This document shows positions 52,499 to 61,183 of a stretch of DNA of 64,000 bases, piece after piece. The position numbers and the translations under genes are program-made. The stretch covers positions 1,261,001 through 1,325,000 of the forward strand of contig NZ_CP012402.1 in NCBI RefSeq assembly GCF_001305595.1, read 5' to 3'. Positions within the stretch are counted from its first letter, which is position 1, and each line of letters opens with the position of its first letter. Under the pieces are notes generated by a model that was not told the DNA's origin, ran no database searches, and saw nothing but the letters and a program-made list of their open reading frames with translations. The stretch is from Azospirillum thiophilum. Lineage in GTDB: Bacteria > Pseudomonadota > Alphaproteobacteria > Azospirillales > Azospirillaceae.

Positions 52499-54373
52499 TC
52501 AAGGGCGAGTGCGCGACGTCCAACCGTGCCACATGGCCCGGTAAGCCTCCTCCACCGACCACGCGAAGCCACGGTGATCGAGGAGCGCCGAGCCCTCCAG
52601 CCGAGCCCGCATGCCGCGCCGCAGCCGGGAGAGCCTTGCGAGGTCAGCGGCCAACGCCGCCGCAGCTTCGACATAGCCGGCCTCATCCCGGCAAATCAGC
52701 TCTTCCAGTCCGCAACCGGCGAGCAGACTGGCGCCCACCCGCGCCACATGATGGCGGCCGGCGAGCGTGACGACCGGAACTCCCATCCACAGGGCCTCGC
52801 ATGTCGTGGTCGTGCCGTTGTAGGGAAAAGGGTCGAGCGCCACGTCCAGCCGGTCATAGGCCCGCAGATGATCGGCCACGGACTCCGTCGGCGTCAGAAG
52901 CTCGATCCGCTCGGGCCGCACGCCCCGGCGGGCGAAGTCGTGACGGATAGCGCTCCGCACCCCGGCGTCCTCGAAGCCCACGCTCTTCAGCAGCAACCGG
53001 GCCGACGGCACCCGCGTCAGCAGGGCGGACCAGACCCGCACCACCTCAGGAGTGACCTTGGCCCGGCCGTTGAAGGAGCCGAAGGTGACGAAGCCGTTGG
53101 CGAGCGCCGGCGGTTCCCCGACCGGTCCGGCGCCGGCCGGCGGCTGGAAGGCGAGAAAGCAGCGCGGCAGCCGGACCAGTCGCTCGGCGTGCCAGCCGTC
53201 GGTTTCGCCCGGCGGGTCGGCGATGGCGTCGGTCAGCCGGCAGTCGACCACCGGCATGCCGGTCGTGTCCGGATAGCCGAGCCATGTGACCTGCACCGGC
53301 GCCGGCCGCCGCGCGAACAGCAGGGGCCGCCCGCCCGCCGTGTGGCCCGCCAGATCGACCAGGACGTCCACGCGGTCCTGCTCCACCAGCGCCGCCGCCG
53401 CCGCGTCGTCGAGATCGGCCAGCGAGCGCCAGCCGGCGGCGAGGGTCTCCATCCGCAAGGTCATGTCGTCCCGCCGCCGCGCGGTGGCGTAGCAGAGGAC
53501 CTCCACCGCACCACGATCATGCTCGCGCAGCAGCGGCTCGATGAAACTGGCGCAGGCATGGTGGCAGAAATCCGGAGACACATAGCCGACCCGCAACCGC
53601 CGGTCTGGATCGCGGTCATTGGCGAAGCGCTTCGCGCCATCGTAAAGCGGCCGCGCGTGACGCTCGTTCCAGTGCGTATGCGCGCGGGCGATGACTTCGG
53701 GCGGAACCCAGGCGGAGTAATGGAGGGCGAACAGCAGGTTAGAACGCATCAGCGCCATATCCGGGTGATGCTCCAGCCCTTTCTGGAGAATCCCGATCGC
53801 CTCGGTGATGCGCCCCTGGTCCTTCAGCGCCTCCCCCAGATTGACGAAGGGCTGCGGCAGATCCGGCCGTGCCCGGATCGCCGCCAGATAGCTGTCCACC
53901 GCCTGCGTCAGCGCACCGTCTTCCCGTTGAGTGTCGCCGAGGTTGCTCAGCGCCTCGCCCATGTCCGGGTTCAGGCGGATCGCCCGCCGGTAGGCTGCCT
54001 TGGCGCTTTCACGGTTCTGCGCCGATTTTAGGAGATTTCCGGCATTGAACCAGGACCCGGGAGCCTCCGGGTTGAGCGCGAGCGCGACGCGGATGGCGGC
54101 CATCGCCTCGGCGACGTGCCCCTGGTCGCCGAGCGTGCAGGCGAGATTGCACCGCACGCCCGCGTCTTCCGGCCAGCCCGCCACGGCTGTGCGGAGGCAG
54201 AATGCGGCCTCCTCCCAGCGCCGCGCCCGGCGCAGCAGGACGGCCAGGTTGTTGTTGGCCTGCGGATGGCCGGGCTCCCGCGCCAGCACGGCGCGGTAGC
54301 CGGCCTCCGCCGCCGCGAACCGGCCGCCCTCATGCTCGGCCAGCGCGGCGGCGAAGGCCTCCTCCGTTCCCAT
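52499..54373 (-). CDS. TPR protein with SPINDLY/OGT-type (GT41) glycosyltransferase domain
   Basis: A 624-residue protein. Residues about 1-230 are TPR units (for example AEAGYRAVLAREPGHPQANN, AYRRAIRLNPDMGEALSNLG). The C-terminal half is a GT41 catalytic domain: YVSPDFCHHAC with the base-like His, VDVLVDLAGHTAGGRPLLFA, VQVTWLGYPDTTGMPVVDCR, FGSFNGRAKVTPEV with the UDP-contacting Lys, and DVALDPFPYNGTTTTCEALW. GT41 enzymes add a sugar (often GlcNAc) to Ser/Thr or Asn of proteins in the cytoplasm. Its ATG overlaps the stop of the next upstream gene (ATGA at 54373). The neighbour beyond the intergenic region is the giant adhesin, a possible acceptor. Confidence 0.92.
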   Translation of the reverse strand: MGTEEAFAAALAEHEGGRFAAAEAGYRAVLAREPGHPQANNNLAVLLRRARRWEEAAFCLRTAVAGWPEDAGVRCNLACTLGDQGHVAEAMAAIRVALALNPEAPGSWFNAGNLLKSAQNRESAKAAYRRAIRLNPDMGEALSNLGDTQREDGALTQAVDSYLAAIRARPDLPQPFVNLGEALKDQGRITEAIGILQKGLEHHPDMALMRSNLLFALHYSAWVPPEVIARAHTHWNERHARPLYDGAKRFANDRDPDRRLRVGYVSPDFCHHACASFIEPLLREHDRGAVEVLCYATARRRDDMTLRMETLAAGWRSLADLDDAAAAALVEQDRVDVLVDLAGHTAGGRPLLFARRPAPVQVTWLGYPDTTGMPVVDCRLTDAIADPPGETDGWHAERLVRLPRCFLAFQPPAGAGPVGEPPALANGFVTFGSFNGRAKVTPEVVRVWSALLTRVPSARLLLKSVGFEDAGVRSAIRHDFARRGVRPERIELLTPTESVADHLRAYDRLDVALDPFPYNGTTTTCEALWMGVPVVTLAGRHHVARVGASLLAGCGLEELICRDEAGYVEAAAALAADLARLSRLRRGMRARLEGSALLDHRGFAWSVEEAYRAMWHGWTSRTRP

Positions 54374-56166
54374 CAGCGCAGCCCCGCCTCGTCGAGGATG
54401 GCCAGCAGCCGATCGGCCGAGCGCTCCCAGGTGAAGCGCCCGGCCAGACGGTCGCGGGCGGACGGCAGGCGATCGCCGCCCCGGATGATGCCCACCAGGA
54501 TGGCGGCGGCGGCCTCCTCGTCCGGCACCCACCAGTCCAGCCCATGGAAGGGCGGGTGGAACCCCTCCCGCTCCGGCACGCGGGCGGGGCCGACGGACGA
54601 GGGGATCAGCCGTGCGTTCCCTTCGTCGAGATAGGCGAGATAGGCGGAGTGGGCGGGCGCGATCAACCCAAGCCCCAAGGCCCCGGCCTTGGTCATGGGC
54701 AGGTCCCACCCCTCGCCATGCGACAGGCTCCAATAATGGGTTGCGGCGCGGTGGAGCCCCGTCATCTCCTCGTCGGTGAGCAGCCGGTCGACCAGCACCA
54801 CCGGCGCGGCCTCCGCCAGCCGCCGGCCCACCGCCCGCTCCGCCCCTTGCACCAGCGCGCCGAGATCCGCCCGCAAGGCCGGGCCGAGAGTGCGGCCGAG
54901 CTTCAGGATCAGCACGGCATCGTCGGTGGATGCGGTGGCGCGCAACCAGACCCGCAGCAGCCCGTCGATGTTCTTGCGCGGGTTGAAGTCCGAGACGTTG
55001 AGGAAGCGATGCCGGTAGCTCGACACCAGCCGTCCGCCGGGAGCGGCCAGGACCGGCACGCCTCCCGGCTCCACCGGATCGACGCCGAGCGGACAGATGC
55101 GCAGACGGTCCTCGGAAAAGCCCCGCTCCGCCCAGGCGAGGCGCGAGGATTCGGTCGGCACGATTATCAGATCGCTGAACTCGCTCATCCGCCGCCAAGC
55201 CGGCGGTATGCGGGTTCCCTCGAACATCGAAAAGGTCACGGTGGCCCGGCCCGGCACCCGCTCCACCGCCAGCGGGATGAGGCAGTTCACCACCGCCCGC
55301 GCCGGAACAGGCCGGTCGAGCGCGCCGCCCGGCCAGGATTCCGTACCGTTGATCCCGATGGCCTCCAACGGCACCCGCTGCCTTTCGCGCAACGTCCGGA
55401 TGAGGCGCTGACAGAAATAGCCGTACCCCGTGGCGCTCTCGAAGGGTCCGCGGATCGCCACTCCGCCGGCCGGCGTGCCTGTGACGGCCATCATGGCGCG
55501 GTAGCGTCCGCAACGGGCCAGCCCGTACCCCGCGTTCGAAGCGGCCGGATCGAGCCTCAGCCCCCGCCGGAAGACCTCGGACGCCGCCTCGACCTCCCCC
55601 AGCCGCAACAGCATCTCGCCGAGCTGGACATGGGCGAGGGCACCGGCGGGATCCTCGGCGATGGCGTGGCGAAACCCGGCGACGGCGTCTGCAAACAGGC
55701 CGGCCAGCATGCGCACGGAGGCGAGGTTGAACCATGCCAGCCCGGAGCGTGGGTCGATCCGGACCGCCCGCGTCAGGGCATGGACCGCCCCGTCCAGATC
55801 GCCCTGCTCCTGCCGCAAGGCGCCGAGCCGGTCCTGGACGGGCCGGAAGGCCGGGTCCAGCAAGGCGAGCACGCCGAGATGCCTTTCCGCCGCCGCCCAG
55901 TCGCGCCGCTGCTGCTGCAGGTGGGCCAGATTGCTCCGAGCCGCAACATGGGTGGGGGCGATCCGCACCGCCTCCTCCAGCGCTCTCACTGCCGCGTCGC
56001 CGTTGCCGGTCGGGATGAGCGCCGCTCCCAGCAGGTTGAGGATGTCGGCGTCGCGCGATCCCGCCTCCAGAAGGGCAAGGCACGCGACGGCGGCCTCCGC
56101 CGGGCGGCCGGCCTGATAGAGCGCGATGGCATGGTCAAGATCGGGCACGATGAACCTTTTCCGCAA
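54373..56166 (-). CDS. TPR protein with GT4-like glycosyltransferase domain
   Basis: A 597-residue protein. The first 230 residues are TPRs (HAIALYQAGRPAEAAVACLA, LTRAVRIDPRSGLAWFNLAS). The rest is a GT-B enzyme of the GT4 kind: FSMFEGTRIPPAW, the hinge region FLNVSDFNPRKNIDGLLRVW, VLILKLGR, and the sugar-nucleotide loop YWSLSHGEGWDLPMTKAGAL. The donor and acceptor cannot be deduced. The gene overlaps its downstream partner by the ATGA pair and its upstream partner by 32 bases, so the three - strand genes form one translationally coupled operon. Confidence 0.9.
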   Translation of the reverse strand: MRKRFIVPDLDHAIALYQAGRPAEAAVACLALLEAGSRDADILNLLGAALIPTGNGDAAVRALEEAVRIAPTHVAARSNLAHLQQQRRDWAAAERHLGVLALLDPAFRPVQDRLGALRQEQGDLDGAVHALTRAVRIDPRSGLAWFNLASVRMLAGLFADAVAGFRHAIAEDPAGALAHVQLGEMLLRLGEVEAASEVFRRGLRLDPAASNAGYGLARCGRYRAMMAVTGTPAGGVAIRGPFESATGYGYFCQRLIRTLRERQRVPLEAIGINGTESWPGGALDRPVPARAVVNCLIPLAVERVPGRATVTFSMFEGTRIPPAWRRMSEFSDLIIVPTESSRLAWAERGFSEDRLRICPLGVDPVEPGGVPVLAAPGGRLVSSYRHRFLNVSDFNPRKNIDGLLRVWLRATASTDDAVLILKLGRTLGPALRADLGALVQGAERAVGRRLAEAAPVVLVDRLLTDEEMTGLHRAATHYWSLSHGEGWDLPMTKAGALGLGLIAPAHSAYLAYLDEGNARLIPSSVGPARVPEREGFHPPFHGLDWWVPDEEAAAAILVGIIRGGDRLPSARDRLAGRFTWERSADRLLAILDEAGLR

Positions 56167-57610
56167 CGGCTTCTGCCACCCGCGCCATGACCCCGTGCCA
56201 GTCGTTGCGGCGCGCCATGCGGAACAGCCGGTGCGCCGGATACCAGGGCGTGCGGTCGGGATGGTTCATCCAGCGCCAGTCGCCCAGCCAGGGCAGCGCC
56301 AGGAACACCGGCTTGCCCAGAGCCCCGGCAACATGCCCGACCACGGAATCGCACGCAACCACGAGATCCATGCACTCCGCAAGCGCGGCGGTGTCGAGGA
56401 ACCCCTCCGCCCCGGCCCGCCGGCCCGGCAGGTCGATGATCCCGAACCGCTCGCCCAGCCGCTCCAACTCGTCCAGCCCGGTCGCTTGCTGCAGGCTGAA
56501 GAGCCGCGCCCCGGGAACCTGCGACAGGGCCTCGAAACACTCCAGCGGGATCGACCGGTTGCCACCGTCGGCACGCCACTGGATGCCGACGCGGAGGTCG
56601 CCCGGCCGTGCCTGCCCATAGACCAGTTCACGCCAGAAGACCGCCCGCTCCGGATCGGTCCGCAGATAGGGAATGTCCCGGGGGATCCTGTCCGCCCCGG
56701 TGCTGCAACGGTAGGGGAGGCTCATCAGGGACAGGCAGCAATCGAAATCCGGCAGAGTCTCCCCCCGCGCCACCAGCGCGTCGATGCCGGGGGCGGAGGC
56801 AAGCAACCGCTTCAGCACCGGCTGACACTCGAAGACGGTCCGCGCGCCCATGGCCTTGAGCAGCGGGAGGTAACGGACGAATTGCACGCTGTCGCCCAGC
56901 CCTTGTTCGTAATGGACGAGGATGGTTCGGCCGGCGAGCGGACCGCCGTCCCAGACCGGCTTGCCCGGGTAGGACCGGTTCCATTGCCAGACCGCTTGGC
57001 CCATGCGCCATTCATATTCGCGAAAGCCCTCCTCCAGTTCGCCGCGCATGAGCTGGGCGATGCCGAGATTCTTGCGATGCTCGGGCCGGGACGGGTCGAT
57101 CCGGATGGCGCGCCGGAAATGCCCGAGTGCGACTCCCGGCCGCCGCTGCGCCATGATCGCCGCCCCGAGATTGTTGTTCACCGCCGCGCCATCCGGCTGC
57201 AGCAGCGCCGTCAGCAGGAAGGCGCGCTCCGCCTCTTCAGGGGCGTCGAGCGCCATCAGCGCGCCGCCCAGCGCAAAGGCTGCGCCCTCGTGGCTTGGCC
57301 GCAGGGCAACCAGGCGCCGCAAGGCCGGCAAGGCCCGGTCCGGCCACAACAATTCCAACTGGACGGAGGCAAAATGGAAGAGCGTGTCGGGATGATCGGG
57401 CCGCAGCCGGAGCGCCGCATGCAGCGCCGCCAAGGCCTGTTCCGCGCGGCCCATCGTGCGCAGGGTCACCCCCAGCAGGAACCAGACCACCGGATGCTCC
57501 GGACGCATGGCGGCGGCGGCCCGGAAGCTCGCCACCGCCTCCGGCAGTCTCGCCCCCTCGACATGAAGCAACCCTTGATTGAATCGCTGAAGAAAGGCAT
57601 CCTCGCCCAC
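56135..57610 (-). CDS. TPR protein with GT9-like glycosyltransferase domain
   Basis: About 491 residues. TPRs fill the first 210 residues (LHAALRLRPDHPDTLFHFAS, HFRRAIRIDPSRPEHRKNLG). Then comes a heptosyltransferase-like GT-B domain: ILVHYEQGLGDSVQFVRYLP, VFECQPVLKRLLASAPGIDA, LRVGIQWRADGGNRSIPLEC and DLVVACDSVVGHVAGALGKP. The frame extends to an ATG at 57691, but a GTG at 57610 follows a strong GAGGGGA ribosome site and starts directly before the first TPR, so I prefer it. This type of TPR-GT9 gene is frequent near flagellin and surface glycosylation loci. First gene of the three-gene - strand operon. Confidence 0.88.
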   Translation of the reverse strand: MGEDAFLQRFNQGLLHVEGARLPEAVASFRAAAAMRPEHPVVWFLLGVTLRTMGRAEQALAALHAALRLRPDHPDTLFHFASVQLELLWPDRALPALRRLVALRPSHEGAAFALGGALMALDAPEEAERAFLLTALLQPDGAAVNNNLGAAIMAQRRPGVALGHFRRAIRIDPSRPEHRKNLGIAQLMRGELEEGFREYEWRMGQAVWQWNRSYPGKPVWDGGPLAGRTILVHYEQGLGDSVQFVRYLPLLKAMGARTVFECQPVLKRLLASAPGIDALVARGETLPDFDCCLSLMSLPYRCSTGADRIPRDIPYLRTDPERAVFWRELVYGQARPGDLRVGIQWRADGGNRSIPLECFEALSQVPGARLFSLQQATGLDELERLGERFGIIDLPGRRAGAEGFLDTAALAECMDLVVACDSVVGHVAGALGKPVFLALPWLGDWRWMNHPDRTPWYPAHRLFRMARRNDWHGVMARVAEAVAEKVHRARS

Positions 57611-57697
57611 AACGGTCCCCTCACGGACGCCACCGAAAAAAGCGCCATCCGGAAAAGCCCTGTCGGCGGGCCGGCGGCCAATGCTAACCATTGTCGG
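57611..57697. promoter_or_regulatory. Short divergent region between two TPR-glycosyltransferase genes
   Basis: Only 87 bases if the GTG start at 57610 is right, or six if the ATG at 57691 is used. It must hold promoters for both directions unless they lie in the coding parts. GAGGGGA on the - strand is the ribosome site of the GT9-like gene. No clear -10 or -35 is seen. Confidence 0.4.
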
Positions 57698-59590
57698 ATG
57701 GAAGCCGTTCCGCCGCAAGGCGCCATCACGCTCGCCGACGCCCTCGACCGGGCGTTCACGCTCCATCAGGCCGGTCGCGCCGAGGAGGCGGGCGATCTCT
57801 GCCGCTCGATCCTGCGCGCCCGGCCGGAACAGGCGGAGACCCGCTGCCTGTTGGGCACCATCGCGTTCGGGCAAGGCCGCTTGGAAGCGGCGCGCGCGCT
57901 CTTCACCGCCACGGCGGCGCTGGCCCCCGGCTTCTTCGAGGCTCGCCGCAACCTCGCCATCCTGGAGCAGGCCGCCGGCCGGCTGCCGGCAGCCTGCCAC
58001 CATCATCGGCGCGCCCTGGCCCTGCGGCCCGAGGACGGAGCGACCCACCTCGCGCTGGCCCTGCTGCACGGCCAGATCGGCGACGAGCCGGAAGCGGTCT
58101 CCTGGCTGCGGCGGGGCGTGTCGCGGGCTCCCGGCTTCCTTCCCTTGCGGGAGGTCTACGCGGGCTTCTGCGAGCGCGCCGCCGTTCGCGCGTTCGGCGG
58201 CGGAGACCTGGAGGGCGCCGCGCGTTTCTGCGAACAGGCGCTCTCCCTCCTGCGGGGGGCGCCCGCCGTCACACAAGCCCTTCGCGACCTGCTGGAACGG
58301 CTCGTGCGGGTGGCGCTGCTCGTCGAGCGTCCGGCCCTCGCCATGGAGCTTCTCGCGATCAAGGACCCGCTCGACTTCCCCGAGGTCCCGCCCCTGGACA
58401 TCGACCGCTTCCCTCTGACCCTGCTGCCCTTCCGGGCCTGGTGCGCCGCCGCCGGCTTCCGCCACGAGACATGGCGAGCCCCGGCCCAGGAGCCCGACGA
58501 GACGCTGGCATCGGCGAGCCCCGGTTGGCTGCGCCCCCAGATCGACCGGCTGTCGGCGCTCGCGCGGGAACCGGTTGGCGTGGCGCTCGCCGCGGAGATC
58601 GAGGTCGTTCAGGGTTTCTACGTCAAGGACAACTACGAGAGCCACCTGCTGGCCGGCCGGCGGTTCCTTCTGCGGGAGGTGGCCGACACGGTCGTGCACG
58701 GCTCCCGGGTGCCGCTGGTCGCCGTGACCCCCGGCGCCACGGCGGGCGCCTTCCGCCTGCCCCGTCCGCTCTACCGGACGGTGGCGATCGACCGCCCGGT
58801 GCTCTTCCTCCCCTCCACGCCCAATTACTGGCATTTCCTCGTGGAGGTGCTGCCGAGGCTGATGGTGCGGGAGCGCGGGGCCGAGACACGCTCCCTGCCG
58901 GTGCTTCTCTTCGACGTGCGTCCCTATCATCGGGAAATGCTCCAACTCGCCGGCCTGCCGGCCGAACAGGTCATCGACGCGCGGGAGTTGGCGGGTCCGG
59001 ACAGCGCCCAGGTCCTCTACCGTCTGAGCCGGGCGGCGGTCCCATCGGCCATTCCCTATCCCGTCGCCTATCGCTGGCTGCGGGAACGGCTGCTGCCGCA
59101 CCGGCGCAGCGGCGGGCCGCCGACGCGGCGCCTCTACCTGTCGCGGCGCGGCGCGGCGCCCAAGCACCGCATCGCCAACGACTCCGAGGTCGCGGCCCTG
59201 CTGGCGGAACGGGGCTTCGAAACATTGCAGCCGGAACGGCTCGGCGTGCTGGAAACGATCGAGCTGATGGCGGAGGCGGAGGTGGTGGTGGCCCCGGTCG
59301 GGGCGGCCACCGCCAACCAGGTTTTCCTGCCGCCGGGCGGGCGGTGGGTGCATCTCTGCAATCCCGATTTCTTCCATCCGGACTCCCGCTGGAACCCGCA
59401 GATGGGCGTGCAGATCCCGCTGCTGGGCCGTTTCCACCATCTGGCCGGCGGGTTCACCGACGATCCTGCCACCCGGCCCGACGATCTGCTCGCCCGGCTC
59501 GACGTCCCCGTGCGGATCGATCCCGACGCGCTCGGCAGGCTGCTGGATGAGGTTCTGGCTCGCCCGCCCACGGGATCAGGGACGGGGTGA
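57698..59590 (+). CDS. TPR protein with GT61 (DUF563) glycosyltransferase domain
   Basis: A 630-residue protein. About 230 N-terminal residues form TPR-like helices (LDRAFTLHQAGRAEEAGDLC, LEAARALFTATAALAPGFFE). The C-terminal domain shows the GT61/DUF563 landmarks: FLPSTPNYWHFLVEVLPRLM, RRLYLSRRGAAPKHRIANDS, a Glu in GFETLQPERLGVLETIELMA, and VVVAPVGAATANQVFLPPGG near the end. GT61 includes EOGT-like protein O-glycosyltransferases and xylosyltransferases. The donor here is unknown. The gene is divergent from the TPR-GT operon and its last 15 bases overlap the convergent methyltransferase gene. The ATG at 57698 has no obvious ribosome site. Confidence 0.88.
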   Translation: MEAVPPQGAITLADALDRAFTLHQAGRAEEAGDLCRSILRARPEQAETRCLLGTIAFGQGRLEAARALFTATAALAPGFFEARRNLAILEQAAGRLPAACHHHRRALALRPEDGATHLALALLHGQIGDEPEAVSWLRRGVSRAPGFLPLREVYAGFCERAAVRAFGGGDLEGAARFCEQALSLLRGAPAVTQALRDLLERLVRVALLVERPALAMELLAIKDPLDFPEVPPLDIDRFPLTLLPFRAWCAAAGFRHETWRAPAQEPDETLASASPGWLRPQIDRLSALAREPVGVALAAEIEVVQGFYVKDNYESHLLAGRRFLLREVADTVVHGSRVPLVAVTPGATAGAFRLPRPLYRTVAIDRPVLFLPSTPNYWHFLVEVLPRLMVRERGAETRSLPVLLFDVRPYHREMLQLAGLPAEQVIDARELAGPDSAQVLYRLSRAAVPSAIPYPVAYRWLRERLLPHRRSGGPPTRRLYLSRRGAAPKHRIANDSEVAALLAERGFETLQPERLGVLETIELMAEAEVVVAPVGAATANQVFLPPGGRWVHLCNPDFFHPDSRWNPQMGVQIPLLGRFHHLAGGFTDDPATRPDDLLARLDVPVRIDPDALGRLLDEVLARPPTGSGTG

Positions 59591-60946
59591 ACCGTCGCCG
59601 AGCTCCCTCCCCTGGTCCTGCCCCAGCAGCAGCGCCTCAATGCAATCCAAGCGGGCCAGGGCCTGCTCGAAGTTCCCCGCCTCCACGATCTCGACGCCGG
59701 GCAGCGGAAACAGCAGCTTGGTGCCGCCCATCACCGTCGCGCGTTCGCGCTCCAGGAACTCGCGGCGGAAATGCCAGGGCAGCACGAGATAGAGGTCGGG
59801 CCTGAGCGCGCGGGACTCCGCCTCCGAAACGATCGGGATGCCGGTGCCCGGCGTGACGGCGCCGACCTTGTCGGGGTTGCGGTCGGCGGCGCACTCGACG
59901 AGATCCCGGCCGATGCCGCACCATTGCAGAAGGACGTTGCCCTTGGTGGAGGCGCCATAGACATGGACGCGCCCGCCCGCATCCCGGACGGCGTGCAGAT
60001 GGTCGGCCACCTCCTCCCGCAGGGCCTCCGCCCGCGCTTGGAAGGCACGGTAGGGACGGTCCGTCGCCAGCCCCATCGCCGCCTCCCGCCGCCGCAGCGC
60101 CTCCAGAAAGGCCCGATCCTCCGCCGTGCCGAACCGGTCGTTCGCGGCGTGGCAGGCGAAGCAACGGATGCTGCCGCCGTTCATCCCGTTGACCTCCGCC
60201 CGGAAGATCCGCAGCCCGGCCCGCCGCGCGACAGTCTCCAACACGGCGAGGCTGTAATATTCCAGATGCTCGTGGCAAACCGTGTCGAAGGCGTTCCGCA
60301 ACAGCATGAGCGGCAGGTAGGACAGTTCCAGCACCCACAGCCCGTCCGGAGCAAGCAACCGGGAGATCGCCGCCGCCGCCCCGCAAGGGTCCTCGATGTC
60401 GTAGAACATGGCGATGGAGGTCACGATGTCGAACCGGGTGCCGGCGAGTTCCGCCAGGGCGTCGTCGGACGGGAAGAAGGCGTTGACGACGGTGACGTCG
60501 CCCTCGAGCCCGGCGGCGATGTCGGACGGATCGACCCCGACCCGCAGCGACGCGGCAGGGTAGGAGAGGAGCAGGGTGCCGTCGTTGCAGCCGATGTCGA
60601 GCACCGCCGGCACCGGCCGGCCGGCCAACAATCCGGCCAGCGCCCCGGCCTGTTCGGCGATGCCGCGCAGGTGATCGCGCATCGTCGTGTTGAGACCCGA
60701 CCGATACCAATAGGTCCGGTACAGCAGTTCGGGGGGCACGCTGGCGGCGGTCTGCAGCAAGCCGCAGGCCGCCGGGTCCCGGTCGGCGCCGCAGCGCACG
60801 AGCCGCATGGGAAGCGTCACCTCGGCCGGCGCCGGCCGTCCCGGCTTGGCGAAGGCCCCCTGCAGGACCTGCAGGCCGAGATCGATGACCGGCAGCAGGA
60901 TGGGCGAACCGCAGACCCGGCAGGTCTGTCGCAGGCGAAAGGGCAT
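59576..60946 (-). CDS. SAM-dependent C-methyltransferase (NDP-sugar type)
   Basis: A 456-residue enzyme with the three parts of sugar C-methyltransferases. The N-terminal zinc-binding part starts CRVCGSPILLPVIDLGLQ. The SAM domain has VLDIGCNDGTLLLSY and DIVTSIAMFYDIEDP, with the active-site motif CHEHLEYYS. The C-terminal domain has GGSIRCFACH and VYGASTKGNVLLQWCGIG, then LYLVLPWHFRREFLERE. Such enzymes methylate nucleotide-linked deoxysugars. Situated among glycosyltransferases, it probably prepares or decorates an unusual sugar for surface glycans. The ATG at 60946 follows GAGG; the longer frame upstream shows no conserved residues. Confidence 0.9.
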   Translation of the reverse strand: MPFRLRQTCRVCGSPILLPVIDLGLQVLQGAFAKPGRPAPAEVTLPMRLVRCGADRDPAACGLLQTAASVPPELLYRTYWYRSGLNTTMRDHLRGIAEQAGALAGLLAGRPVPAVLDIGCNDGTLLLSYPAASLRVGVDPSDIAAGLEGDVTVVNAFFPSDDALAELAGTRFDIVTSIAMFYDIEDPCGAAAAISRLLAPDGLWVLELSYLPLMLLRNAFDTVCHEHLEYYSLAVLETVARRAGLRIFRAEVNGMNGGSIRCFACHAANDRFGTAEDRAFLEALRRREAAMGLATDRPYRAFQARAEALREEVADHLHAVRDAGGRVHVYGASTKGNVLLQWCGIGRDLVECAADRNPDKVGAVTPGTGIPIVSEAESRALRPDLYLVLPWHFRREFLERERATVMGGTKLLFPLPGVEIVEAGNFEQALARLDCIEALLLGQDQGRELGDGSPRP

Positions 60947-61118
60947 ACCGAGACCTCGGACGAGCGTGAACCCAGGGACAAGGGACCATGGGGCGGAACA
61001 CGCCGCCAAGGCAAGGCGCCCGCGGGATTGCCAAGACCCGGCCGATGATGCAGGGTCCATGCCCTGATCGATGGACGGAGGGGACGAATGGAACACAGCG
61101 CCGGCTCCCGCTTCGAAC

Positions 61119-61163
61119 AACCCCTCGTCCTTCCCCAGCCCCTCCCCCGCCGCGGGAGAGGAA
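61119..61163 (+). repeat. C/G-rich intergenic repeat related to the polyol-operon pair
   Basis: The stretch CCCCTCGTCCTTCCCCAGCC continues into CCTCCCCCGCCGCGGGAGAGG and can form a hairpin (CTCCC/GGGAG). It resembles the C/T then G/A architecture of the repeats at 16288 and 16392, though it is less complete. It sits in the 237-base divergent gap between the methyltransferase and the GT fusion gene, which otherwise shows nothing recognisable. Confidence 0.45.
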
Positions 61164-61183
61164 TGCCGGCCGGGAGCTGACCG

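Noticed and set aside
52203..52770. Small + strand genes in the region before the GT41 gene's 3' end
   Set aside because: The frames lack conserved features and run into the antisense of the glycosyltransferase gene. Codon use is not coding-like in the AT-rich part.
61119..61163. Possible CRISPR or tandem repeat in C/G-rich intergenic DNA
   Set aside because: Only single palindromic elements are present, with no regular spacers or cas genes.
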